Below, piece by piece: positions 44,001-55,030 of a stretch of 64,000 nt of DNA. The stretch lies in assembly GCF_001949145.1 (NCBI RefSeq), contig NW_019091368.1:2334582-2398581 (forward strand). The letters run 5' to 3'. Below the pieces are notes generated by a model. That model was given only the letters and a program-made list of their open reading frames with translations, was not told the DNA's origin and made no database searches. Origin of the DNA: Acanthaster planci (lineage: Eukaryota > Echinodermata > Asteroidea > Valvatida > Acanthasteridae). Numbering within the stretch: position 1 is the stretch's first letter; each line of letters opens with the position of its first letter. Made by a program: the position numbers and the translations under genes.

Positions 44001-46390
44001 CGCTGAACAAAATTGCTTTTCGAGAAAAACGCACCATTGCTCTCAATCTAATGACTACAGCAAGGGTATATTTATGGGTAGCTATTGCCATGATGTACTA
44101 CGCAAACAAGTTTGCTGCCCCAAGAAAAATTAATTTTAGATTCGCCCTTGAAACTGCCTGTAAACCTAGGCTTTATTTGAAAGGAGCTGCAAAGCTTTAC
44201 AACCTGGTCGCCTGCAAGTTTACACTTTTGGTGCTTCATGTACATTCTCCCAATGACAGACATGGAGAATAACCGTTGGAGAAAACGCACGAATTTCTCA
44301 TTCTGTGTGTGCGTAGACGTGCCATACAAATGTCGAACCACCATATCCTAAAAGTGTAAGAGGAAATCACGGTAGACAGGGTCGTGAGAAGCAGTTTGAA
44401 ATCCACCAAAATGACGCAGTTATTATCAAAATCAAACAGAGTCTGAAATCTGCAGCCGACCAGGCTATCCTTGAAAGAAGCAAAACTTTAATTAAACTAA
44501 ATTCTATTGAATACAACAAAGTTTAAGGCTACAAAATCGGACATTAAATGAAACAGCCCTTGAGGGGTAATCCTAAAAGAGCTTGAGCAAAAATTGGGGC
44601 AAATAACTTGCTTGGATTCGAACCACAGTCACCAGCAATGTCACTCCTTCTCCTTACTAACCACGCTACACCAACCACATTGTTATCATGGCGTTTTTAA
44701 AAAGCCTTTTTTTTTTTAACAGTGAGCCGTGGAGACGTTGTCGGCTGTCAAACGAGCAAAGCTGTTTTATTCCCAATTGGAGACAATGCCGAGAAGCACA
44801 ACGTAGAAGCAGTGGTTTAAAAAAAAACTGGCCCAAGATGCATGCCAATGTAAATTACTTTCTTCACGGCGTCTCCCGAATTTCGATTTGTCCAATCAAA
44901 TTGGCTGGATTAATGTACCGAACTCACGTCCCTCCCCTCCCACCGATTAACGAACAGAATTACTATACGTCACACAATTTTTACTCTGAACGTCTTGAAA
45001 TTAGGGCCTTGAAATGACCCTCCCCCGGAAATAAACCACATCAACATCAATGGAAATGGGAAAGATCATAAAATAACCGGAATCGTACCCCACTTGTTTA
45101 AAAGAAGGTGAAAACTGGCATATTTTTAAACATTTTGATGCGGAGAAATACCTGAGAGTGCTCCGCCTTGTATAGAGGGAAACACATACAGCGACTTTTC
45201 ACCTTTATTTTATTACGCCGTTGCATTTCATGCATTTCAAGAGGAGAGAAGCTGTGTCATCCACTCTGCCGAGTTCCTTCCTTCAGCAGCGAAACTTGCA
45301 ATTCGAGTGTGGAAAGCTCAAAAACTCTGGACTGCCTTTAACTTCAGGTCAAATGTGGACTACGGTTTTACTGATTTTTGACAACAACATCAACGGGAAA
45401 CATCGTGCGGTCTCTTGCGGTGACAAGTCCATGGGAGCTCCGGCCCGACGCACCGTGCATACACGCCAGTGGCCCGACCCCGGTACTGTGGACATGCCGA
45501 TTCCCGGCCAAGGACATCCCTCGATAGATTTGGACTTTTTCAACTGTAGCATGTACATACCCACTTTGGTATGGATATGTTTCTTTCGCACAATAGTCCC
45601 TAAAGGGACCAAGAATGAAGCTGGATATATGTGAACTTGTGAGAAACTTAACTTGGGCCCTATGGCCCAAAGCAAAAAAGTGAACTGAACTTTACAAATG
45701 TCTTGAATTTGTGTAGTCTCATTTTGTCGAATGATCTGACGCACCATGGTGAGTTTGATGTTTTTGTTAGACTATGGAGATTCAGAGGTGAGTGGAGTTT
45801 GAATTATGAGACTGTAATTTTAGTCTTGACGAAATGGAAAGAGTTCTATATGGACAACAGTTGGTGCCCCCGTGCACAAATGCTCGTCAGTTAGCCTACG
45901 TTAACGTAAAAACAGCTTCGTATTTTCGAGCTCTTTAGTTGCTTCGCACAAAATACGTTGTTTGAGCTTCAAGGGCAGTGACCCAAATTCCAGAAGAAGC
46001 CGAATAGAAGTGTTACCAGCGTGTTGAACAAAAGATTGATGAGACTGATGAAACGGGTTGACATTTGTTTATGAATGGGAACTAGCGCGTGCTTTCATGA
46101 AGCACATCGTACAAGTGGGCCCGGCGAGGTATCTGCTACATTCATCCCAACTTGAATGTCGCGGAATGCTACCAGGTGCAATGTGTTGGCAAGACACCAA
46201 CCCGCGGCCACCCAACTGCAGAGCTGAAGATGTCAAGTGCGCAACTGACTACAGAGGGCTCCCCAGAATTTAGGAAGGAATTTTTTTTGACGTAGTTTAT
46301 GCATTTGCCAGGATTTGATGTTAAATGATGGAAGAAAAAGGGCTGTCAAATTTGATTTATTGAATTGAATTATGTATCACTTGCAAAGAT
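41004..46390. other. Upstream region of TAMM41, no further gene recognised
   Basis: The TAMM41 promoter and first (possibly noncoding) exon should lie here. A segment around 41826-42120, with minus-strand donor-like gtaaac and gtaaga sites near 41857 and 41846, is a candidate but is unproven. A minus-strand SINE lies at about 44540-44680. Open frames near 45221-45747 on both strands have no domain pattern. Confidence 0.4.
44540..44680 (-). repeat. tRNA-derived SINE
   Basis: On the minus strand, ttggtgtagcgtggttagt (A-box-like, about 44674-44656) is followed by tggttcgaatccaagc (B-box-like, about 44624-44609) and a body with tatttgccccaattt and cctcaagggctg. The body matches the layout of the family at 318-560. 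Confidence 0.6.
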
Positions 46391-46870
46391 CGAAGGACGA
46401 TGGCAGAACCGTTGTCCAAATATTGTGTTAATTTCTAAAAATGGAATGCATATTGCTGTAAATTGTCAAATGGAAATATACTCTAATTACAAAAATGGAA
46501 CAATGGCGGGACCGTTGTCCGACAATTAAATGATTTATCAAGTGTAAAGAGAAAAGTACAGCGGCGGGACTGCTGTCCGACAATTGAATTATTTATCAAG
46601 TATNNNNNNNNNNNNNNNNNNNNNNNNNNNNNNNNNNNNNNNNNNNNNNNNNNNNNNNNNNNNNNNNNNNNNNNNNNNNNNNNNNNNNNNNNNNNNNNNN
46701 NNNNNNAATTATTTATGAAGTATAAAGAGAAAGACAGCGGCGGGACTGCTGTCCGACAATTGAAATAAGCATAAAGAGAAAAAGACAGCGGCGGGACTGC
46801 TGTCTGACAATTGAAATTTGTATCATGTAGAGAGACTGTTGTTCAAGTCTGTTATGTATTAAAACAAGAA
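46391..46870. repeat. ~51-59-base minisatellite interrupted by an N gap
   Basis: A core ggcggga[c/t]cg-type block followed by ctgtccgacaatt recurs at about 46505, 46562, 46736 and 46788, with a degraded copy near 46399. Spacers carry aagagaaa[a]gacagcgg. The N gap (46604-46706) lies inside the array, and its two flanks are adjacent unit sequences, so the gap length is unreliable. Confidence 0.7.
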
Positions 46871-47399
46871 ATGAAGGAAATGGCAGAACAATTTTGATCA
46901 ATTGATTTTTGTTATAAAAGGACGATCGAAGGAAAGTTTTCCATTTTGGTTATGTTTTATTTTGAAGGAAACGGCCACTGCACGAAGTTGGAGACCGGGG
47001 GAGAAATGTCTGCAGTGATCGACGACCAGGACGCCATCAGTGCATCACGAAGGGGAACAGTCACTTCAGAGTTGTGGTGAAAAATCTGTGTTGTTCCGTT
47101 TGCCCCAAATTGCATTTTTTAGTATAAACATCACACTTGGGTGATGTTCACATTTGCACCCACGAGCCACGTTAAGAATATGGTCAGTTACATACAATAA
47201 AGAGACGAAAGGCATAGACTTGAAGTTAAAATGTCGATCTACAGGTGCATGCATGTGTGCTCACTCCCTCTGTCGAAAATGTGTTGTCTGTCAACCTTTT
47301 AAAAATTCCATGGTGATTAAGATGGCTACTTTCTTTTCTGGCAAAGTGTTCTACTCGGAAGTGATGGCTGCCTGGAAGGACCAGTCATATTGATGGACA
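46871..47399. other. TATA-like motif and unassigned sequence
   Basis: TATAAAAG at 46913-46920 lies just right of the minisatellite. A GC-richer stretch (46975-47085) with gaccaggacgccatcag follows. Tandem repeats upstream of a TATA box are common in LTR promoters, but no LTR boundaries, primer-binding site or polypurine tract could be fixed. Confidence 0.3.
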
Positions 47400-47862
47400 G
47401 ACAACCTGGTGAGACACTGCAGAGCACAAGAGCTCATGTTCAGGCTGTTTGCAGGTTGATAATCTTTATCGCTCTCTGCTAGATGTCATCAAGGTTGCTG
47501 AAGCTGTGATTCACTGGCAGACATCCAGGCAAGAGGGGCCTATTCCATGGTACTCCCAATATGAGCCTTACTCAAGAGGCTCGACCTTGGGAGCCCAGGG
47601 AGGGGGCAACCTTCCGGCTGCTGCCAGCTCTCGTTCCTGCCTTCTCTGCGATGGAGTTTGTGAGCTTGAAAGTTAGAGTCGTAAAGAACTTGACACACGA
47701 GGTGTTGGGCTCATCGACTTCTTCCAGTCTCACACTACCTAGGCAGAGATCAGATTGCTCCGATGGTTTCTTCTTGCTCCGTGTCATGACTTTGCATTTC
47801 TCTGGGGCAAAAATGAACTTCCGTGTAAGGCTCCATTGATGTATAGTGAGCAACATCTTCAT
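47400..47862 (-). pseudogene. Decayed non-LTR retrotransposon reverse transcriptase fragment
   Basis: The minus-strand translation contains WSLTRKFIFAPEKCKVMTRS, then KVAPSLGSQGRAS, and after frameshifts WMSASESQLQQ and QQ/QRAIKIINL with stops. FxPEKCKVM, the VxPxLGxQGRA-type segment and the QRAxKII segment are C-terminal reverse-transcriptase and adjoining motifs of CR1/Jockey-like non-LTR elements. The order is correct but at least one frameshift and several stops break it. Only the 3' portion of the reverse-transcriptase region is present. The clade assignment is tentative. Confidence 0.7.
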
Positions 47863-47939
47863 TTAGAGAGACGGCTGGCTGAATCGAGTCTCCATCTTTA
47901 GCTATACAGTACATGTAATGTAATCTGGGTAGAGACTGA

Positions 47940-49270
47940 TAAGTTCACACGCGGCACGGTCGTTCCGCACTTTCGTCGTTAACTAAAATAAATGTGTTGG
48001 AGCACATAGTTTCGACCAGGTCGTTCGCAATGCAGCAAGCGCACGTCGTCGCAAAACCCGTCGTCTTCTAGATAGGCGGTATCGTCTTCTAGTCAACTGA
48101 GCGACAACACTATAAAAGAATATAACGAAAACGACACGTTACGGAAGTCGTTTTTCATCTTCGAAATCGTTTTTCGTTAAGTGAAATGACCAAATTGAAG
48201 CTCGTTTAAAATTCTGCAATGAGTGGGATATTGCACTGCGTCATATTCGAAAAATGTGGTATCGTCGCATCAATTCTTCGTCGTGGTTTTTTTTACAAAA
48301 ATGGTAATAAAAATATTAAAATGTTATTCTCAATTAAAGAAAACAGTGCTCTTTCGTTTTTATCAAGAATTCATCAAAGTGGTTTTACGTATTCGAAATA
48401 GTTTAAATTCAAATATTGTCGACAAACGGAAAGTTCGTTGTGCACTTTCGTTGTTACATGAAATGACCGGGTTGAAGCACATTGTTTTAACTAGGTCATT
48501 CTCAATACAAGGAGCTCATATAATTGCACGGCGTAATCTTTGCAAAATGCCGTTAAGATGTATCGTCTTCTCTCAACCGAATGATAAAAAATGCATTAAA
48601 TGAAAACGACGTTATTCGTAACTTCTAAAATAACCAACCTTCGTCTTCGTCGATAAAAAGAAATTTATCGAAGTGATTTAGCATCTTCGAAATCGATTGA
48701 TTGAATTCAGTTATGGTCGAAAATCGGTACGTTTGTTCTGCACGTTTTTTTTCTTGACAGATGAAATGACCTGGTCGGATTTTCTCGATTTTTTCATCCG
48801 ATTTTCGAACACATATTGTCGGGAAAAATGTCAAATTTCCACCAGCCGTCTTCCAAAAAAGTAACTTCCGTTAGTTTGGCAAGACGTCTTCGAAAATTGC
48901 AAGTCGATTCCACCATTTCGCCGGAAAGTCTTCGAAACAAACAGTAACTTGATGCGGAAATTGAATCCCGCCATTTGCGCTTAACGATGATGGCTGTCAA
49001 CTTGAAGTGACTGGGTTGAAGGGTGAAGCTTGGTCACTTTAACTTTAAACAAAACGAGTGGCAAATAAAGATAAAAAATGATCTCCATCCTCCAAAACAA
49101 ATACAACTGAGCGACTGAATTGCGTCGTCCTCGATAGGCCGAGAGGTGTCTAGACGTTTTATCTTCAAGTGAAATGGCTGGGTTGACGGCGCTGTTTCCA
49201 CCCGGTCGCTTTCAATACAACGATTACACACACCACGTGGTCTTGGCAAAATCACAAACTTTGCCATTCA
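47940..49270. repeat. Degenerate tandem array with GAAATGACCxGGTTGAAG motif
   Basis: A motif close to gaaatgaccgggttgaagc recurs at about 48183, 48460, 48763, 49004 and 49171, with a related ttggagcacatagtttcgac at about 47996. Several copies are followed by a gtcnttcncaatncaa block and a cgtcttc-rich block. Spacing varies between about 165 and 300 bases, and divergence is high. There is no coding evidence. Confidence 0.6.
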
Positions 49271-49559
49271 TTAATGTATTACAAAAAAATTAAACGGAAA
49301 CAGATTTCGTACTCGTCATCGGTAACGCAATTGCGGTACGCTTTATTGAACAAAATTTACGAAACGTACGAAACGATTCCCCAAATGCGTCATCTTCAAA
49401 CAAACAATTTATTTTCCATAAAATCTCGAGAGTTTGCCTCCTGAAAAATCCACTGGAACGGTCGCACAACGCTCCGATATCGTTGCAAAACCGCCAAATC
49501 AATAAAGATATACATGTATCCATGAAAGAAATGCACAGATTCGGCAAACTTAAGTTGCT

Positions 49560-50440
49560 TTTTGTTTGGTTTGGTTGTTTTTCCCGAACGCTTCAGCCAC
49601 AGTGAGTTTACGATCAGTCGATTAACGCATGGCATTTGTCATCAGATATTGTCGATTTCTGTTGTCATGTGTAAGGTTTTGTCCCGTGTAAAAGTGCTTT
49701 ATAAAAGGCCTGAACACAAGTCCAACTTGCTGTTTATAATTTTTTTCAGCAAAGTAAACTTCAAAGTTACTGTGAATTTACAATCAGTAGATCACCGTCG
49801 AATATTTGTGTACATTATAAAATTGTAAAATTTATAATCTACATAAAATGTAAAACTGCCGTATTAACATCCTGAATCTAAGCCCGACCGAACCTGCAAA
49901 GATCGGCAAATCGATTTTTATTATTTGTTTAGGGCAAAGTACCGGCTTTACCTAGCGGGAGTTCGCGATTAGTTGATTGACGCATGGCATTTTTAATCTA
50001 ATATTCTTCCAGATTATAATTTGTCACGTACATGTATGAGGTTGTTTCCCACGTAAAAGCTATAAAGCAGTTCTGAACGTAATTCCGACCTGCAAAGATC
50101 GACAGATTAGCGTTTTAATTTTTCCTGTGAAGTAACGCTTTTGTCACTTTGCGATCAGTCGATTAACTAGGACATTTTTCATCGATATTCTTGTGGATTT
50201 TAAATTGGTTTTACGTGTAAGATTGTATCCCATGTAAATCTGCTTTATAAAAGCCCTGAACGTAATTCCGACCTGCAAAGATCGGCAAAAACATTTCTTG
50301 CAGCAAAGTTACGCTTTGGTGACTGTGAGTTTACGACCAGTCAATTGACGCATGACATATTTTGTCATCAAAACGTACAAGGTTGTTTCCCATGTAAATC
50401 TGCCGCATAAAGACCGTGTCCCCGACAGTGCGAATGGCCT
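49560..50440. repeat. ~180-base satellite-like array, five degenerate copies
   Basis: Copies begin near 49602, 49772, 49958, 50145 and 50325, with spacing of about 170-190 bases. The shared blocks are gtgagtttacgatcagtcga followed by ttaacgcatggcat, then gttgtttcccatgtaaa, then ataaaagccctgaac and cctgcaaagatcggcaaa. The last block is cut short near 50420. Confidence 0.75.
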
Positions 50441-50583
50441 TACCAACAGTCCCTTGATCACTGATGCCTACACCGGTCGGCCACATCTGAATGTTGTCTT
50501 GGTCATAATTGTCCCGTGTTGTGGATTGATGTTGAGGGCGCCATCAACACCTGCGGTGCCGCATTATTAAACATCACAGCGCN
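50441..50583. other. Short unassigned stretch up to single-N join
   Basis: GC-richer sequence with ggtcggccacatctgaatg, ending at a single N (50583). Nothing is recognised. Confidence 0.4.
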
Positions 50584-52602
50584 CAGCGCAGCTCTTGGGA
50601 GGCAGAATGTATTGCTGCCTGAAAGCTTTGAATTCGACCTCTTCCTGGTCCATCTAAGAAGATAACCAGGAGGGAATCCTATATTTTATCATAGTATTAC
50701 ACCAACGATTGTGGCTAGGCTTATTGTGGTTAGGCTTAGTGTGATTTACTATTTTAAACGAAGGTAGCTAGGCGTACTAGAAAAAAAAAAGAAATCAGTA
50801 AGGCTTATATGAATTGTTAGGGCCTGACCTAAAAGTAATGTGGCAGACTTTGTTCTGATAATGAATTAGAGTTATATATACTAACTCCAGCCAGGTGTGA
50901 TAAGCGTTTCTTTTTTTCATCTCAACAGTGAGACCTACCGTATAAGGTCCCTATGTGTCTCGCAGAGGGAAGAGAGATCGTCTTCAAGATGGGTTTCTGG
51001 AATGGCGATAACCGATTAGAGCAATTGAGAGCTGGATGCTGAGTTTCCCCGTTTGATTTGCCCTCCTTCTGGAACTTTGGTGGTAAGTCTCCAAAATCAC
51101 AACACTGGAAAATGTTCATTTTGCTCACTTTCCTCTGTTTTTCCCGTTTTCCAAAATGCAGAGCTTTGCGGGCAGCATCGAGGTGGTTTTCCACATCAGC
51201 AAAACCTGGGTTAGTGGACTATAGGAGCAGAATTCGTCTTGCTGAACACCACAACCCACGGAAGTCGGCCTGATGCACCCTTCACCAGTTTTTACCTCCA
51301 GACCCATCAAGTAGGGATCAAGATGTATTTTAAAAATGTGTGTAAACGTTCGATCAAAATCGTATCTCCCTTTTTTCACTGGGTGTAGAAACAAGTCCAT
51401 ACTATAGTGAGACAAAATTGATGAAAATGTTTCCTTCGTAAACTTGATGTAATGAGCTTTTGTGCACTGAAAAAGTGTTTGTCGTTTTCTTGGTGTGATA
51501 TCAACTTCCCAAAGGTGTCCAACTGTTGGGTAAATCTTTTGGGAAATGTAAAAAAAGTTATATTAAATTGACTAACATCTGGATGATTAAATTCTGTCCA
51601 AAGATTTTACAGTGTGTGTTAAACCAGGGATTTTATTTTGCCTGTTGAGGGCTAGTTTGTGTTTTTGTTTTGCTTTTCTTTTTAAAAAAAAAAACCCTAA
51701 CAGTCCCAAATCCTCCGATTTCAGTATAATTTTACATACGCCCTGTGGGGGTTATGGTTAAAGTTTTGCCAACCAGGCTACTGTACCAGGCTAGAACTAC
51801 TTTTCCACCTACATGTCTCGCTTACGGCAGATGGACAGCTCTCAAGACGGACCTCTTGGAAGACGACGAGCGATTGCAAACCAGAAAGAACTGGATGGCG
51901 ACTGTCACACCCTGCTTGATTTGCATGTCATTTGGACTTCTGAGGGTAAGTTTTACAAGTCAGAACTTGAGAAGACATGACGGCTTTGAGATGGTTTACT
52001 TCCAGCGGGAAGTGGATCAATGGACTAGGAGCGGAGTCTAGAATGGGAGGCAGAATGTATTGCTGCCTGAAAGTTTTGTATTCGACCTCTTCCTGGTCCA
52101 TCTAAGAAGATAACCAGGAGGGAATCCTATTTTTTATCGTAGTATTCAACCTGCGATTGTGGCTAGGCTTAGTGTGGCTTACTATTAAACGAAGGTAGCA
52201 AGGCGTACTAGAAAAAAAGCAGAAATCAGTCAGGCTTATATGAATTGTTAGGACCTGACCTAGAGTGATGTGGCAGACTTTGTTCTGGTAATGAATTAGA
52301 GTTATATATACTAACTCCAGCCAGGTGTGATAAGCGTTTCTTTTTTTCATCTCAACAGTGAGACCTACCGTATAAGGCCCCTATGTGTCTCGCAGAGGGA
52401 AGAGAGATCGTCTTCAAGATGGGTTTCTGAGAGCTGGATGCTGAGTTTCCCCGTTTGATTTGCCCTCCCTCTGGAAATTTGGTGGTAAGTCTACAAAATC
52501 ACAACACTGGAAAATGTTCATTTTGCTCCGTTTTCTGTTTTTCCCGTTTTCCAAAATGCAGCTCTTTGCGGTCAGCTTCGAGGTGGTTTTCCACATCAGC
52601 AA
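50584..52602. repeat. 1.45-kb repeat unit, contig block 1
   Basis: This block lies between single Ns at 50583 and 52603. It contains one unit from gggaggcagaatgtattgct (50597) to the next occurrence (52045), a 1448-base period, plus the first ~560 bases of a second unit. It therefore carries a genuine internal tandem duplication. It is also nearly identical to block 2, which follows. Open frames on both strands are short, and differences between copies frequently change the peptide. Confidence 0.8.
51692..51761. repeat. 70-base module with degraded TTAACCCTAAC-type ends
   Basis: aaccctaacagtcccaaatc continues to a tttcag/attttacatacgccctg core and ends gttatggttaa. It matches the modules at 33299 and 53723. 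The right end has a substitution relative to gttagggttaa. Confidence 0.6.
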
Positions 52603-52603
52603 A

Positions 52604-54670
52604 NAAGCGCAGCTCTTGGGAGGCAGAATGTATTGCTGCCTGAAAGCTTTGAATTCGACCTTCCTGGTCCATCTAAGAAGATAACCAGGAGGGAATCCTA
52701 TATTTTATCACAGTATTCAACCTACGATTGTGGCTAGGCTTAGTGTGGTTAGGCGTAGTGTGATTTACTATTTTAAACGAAGGTAGCAAGGCGTACTAGA
52801 AAAAAAACCAGAAATCAGTCAGGCTTATATGAATTGTTAGGACCTGACCTAAAGGTAATGTGGCAGACTTTGTTCTGGTAATGAATTAGAGTTATATATA
52901 CTAACTCCAGCCAGCTGTGGCAAACGTTTCTTTTTCATTTCAACAGTCAGACCTACCGTATAAGGCCCAACGTGTCTCGCAGAGGGAAGTGAGATCGTCT
53001 TCAAGATGGGTTTCTGGAATGGCGATGACCGATTAGAGCAATTGAGAGCTGGATGCTGACTTCCCCCGTTGGATTTGCCCTCCGTCTGAAACTTTGGTGG
53101 TAAGTCTCCAAAATCACAATACTGAAAAATGTTCATTTTGCTCACTTTCCTCTGTTTTTCCCGTTTTGCAAAATGCAGCTCTTTGCGGGCAGCTTCGAGG
53201 TGGTTTTCCACACCAGCAAAACCTGGGTTAGTGGACAATAGGAGCAGAATTCGTCTTGCTGAACACCACAACCCATGGATGTCGGCCTGAATGCGCCCTC
53301 CACCAGTTTTTTCCTCCAGACCCATCAAGTAGGCATTAAGAAGTATTTTAAAAATGTATGTAAACGTTCGACCAAAATCGTATCTCCCTTTTTTTCACTG
53401 GGTGTAGAAATAAGTCCATACTATAGTGAGACAAAATTGCTGAAAACGTTTCCTTCGTAAACTTGATGTAATGAGCTTTTGTGCACTGAAAAAGTGTTTG
53501 TCATTTTCTGAACAACTTTTGCCCTAAATTGGTGTGATATCAACTTCCCAAAGGTGTCCAACTGTCGGGTAAATCTTTTGGGAAATGTAAAAAAAAAGTT
53601 ATATTAAATTGACCAACATCTGGATAATATTATGTCCAAAAATTTTACAGTGTGCGGTAAACCAGGGATTTTGTTTTGCCGGGTGGGGGGCTAGTTTTTG
53701 TTTTGCTTTTCCTTTTTTTTTAAAACCCTAACAGTCCCGAATCCTCCGATTTCAATATAATTTTACGTACACCCTGTGGGGGTTATGGTTAAAGTTTTAA
53801 CAACCAGGCTACTGTACCAGGCTAGAACTACTTTTCCACCTACATGTACATGTCTCGCTTACGGTAGATGGACAGCTCTCAAGACGGACCTCTTGGAAGA
53901 CGATGAGCGATTGCAAACCAGAAAGAACTGGATGGCGACTGTCACACCCTGCTTGATTTGCATGTCATTTGGACCTCTGAGGGTAAGTTTTTCAAGTCGG
54001 AACTTGAGAAGATATGACGGCTTTGAGATGGTTTACCTCCAGCGGGAAGTAGATCAATGGACTAGGAGCGGAGTCCAGAATGGGAGGCAGAATGTATTGC
54101 TGCCTGAAAGTTTTGAATTCGACCTCTTCCTGGTCCATCTAAGAAGATAACCAGGAGGGAATCCTTTATTTTATCACAGTATTGAACCTACGATTGTGGC
54201 TAGGCTTGGTGTGGTTTACTATTGAACGAAGGTAGCAAGGCGTACTAGAAAAAAAGCAGAAATCAGTCAGGCTTATATGAATTGTTAGGACCTGACCTAA
54301 AGGTAATGTGGCAGACTTTGTTCTGGTAATGAATTAGAGTTATATATACTAACTCCAGCCAGCTGTGACAAGCGTTTCTTTTTTCATTTCAACAGTCAGA
54401 CCTACCGTATAAGGCCTCTATGTGTCTCGCAGAGGGAAGAGAGATCGTCTTCAAGATGGGTTTCTGGAATGGCGATGACCGATTAGAGCAATTGAGAGCT
54501 GGATGATGACTTCCCCCGTTGGATTTGCCCTCCCTCTGGAACTTTGGTGGTAAGTCTCCAAAATCACAACACTGGAAAATGTTCATTTTGCTCACTTTCC
54601 TCTGTTTTTCCCGTTTTCCAAAATGCAGCTCTTTGCGGTCAGCTTCGAGGTGGTTTTCCATATCAGCAAG
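52604..54670. repeat. 1.45-kb repeat unit, contig block 2
   Basis: This block lies between single Ns at 52603 and 54671. The same anchor recurs at 52617 and 54082 (1465-base period), followed by a second partial unit. Block 2 parallels block 1 along its whole length, with small indels (for example, two extra acatgt-like bases near 53845). The pair are probably alleles or array neighbours that the assembler left side by side. Confidence 0.8.
53723..53792. repeat. 70-base module with degraded TTAACCCTAAC-type ends
   Basis: aaccctaacagtcccgaatc with the attttacgtacaccctg core, ending gttatggttaa. It is the counterpart of 51692-51761 in the next array unit. Confidence 0.6.
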
Positions 54671-54671
54671 N

Positions 54672-55030
54672 TCTCGCTTACGGTAGATGGACAGCTCTCA
54701 AGACGGACCTCTTGGAAGACGACGAGCGATTGCAAACCAGAAAGAACTGGATGGCGACTGTCACACCCTGCTTGATTTGCATGTCATTTGGACTTCTGAG
54801 GGTAGGTTTTTCAAGTCGGAACTTGAGAAGACATGACGGCTTTGAGATGGTTTACCTCCAGCGGGAAGTAGATCAATGGAGTAGGAGCGGAGTCCTCCTT
54901 CAGACTGCCCACCATACAGCGCACAACTGTCGGCAGGACGCACTCTACACGACATCTTACCTGTCTGTCCTCGCAGGTTGTAGCATTCTCAGTGACACAC
55001 CCAGGAGTTGTTGTAATAGCTCATGATGTT
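54672..55030. repeat. Partial copy of the 1.45-kb unit running into unique sequence
   Basis: From the single N at 54671 to about 54893 the sequence matches 51814-52038 and 53852-54075 (agatggacagctctcaagac onward). It then diverges at gcggagtc into ctccttcagactgcccacc, which marks the right boundary of the array. Confidence 0.7.

Noticed and set aside
45221-45747. Overlapping open frames of 137 and 132 residues on opposite strands
   Set aside because: Composition and lack of any motif suggest chance open frames, and neither has supporting splice or start context.
51129-53222. Minus-strand exon-like segments reading ENHLEAARKELHFGKREKQRK with gtgagc donors, at 51129-51205 and 53146-53222
   Set aside because: Most differences between copies change the amino acid (D/E, A/E, G/A), one copy lacks the donor, and no partner exons fit in phase. 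It behaves like repeat sequence, not a selected coding exon.
51745-54955. Plus-strand frame with TALKTDLLEDDERLQTRKNW in three array copies
   Set aside because: It is conserved only because the DNA repeat is nearly identical. At least one minus-strand frame is equally open, and there is no recognisable domain.
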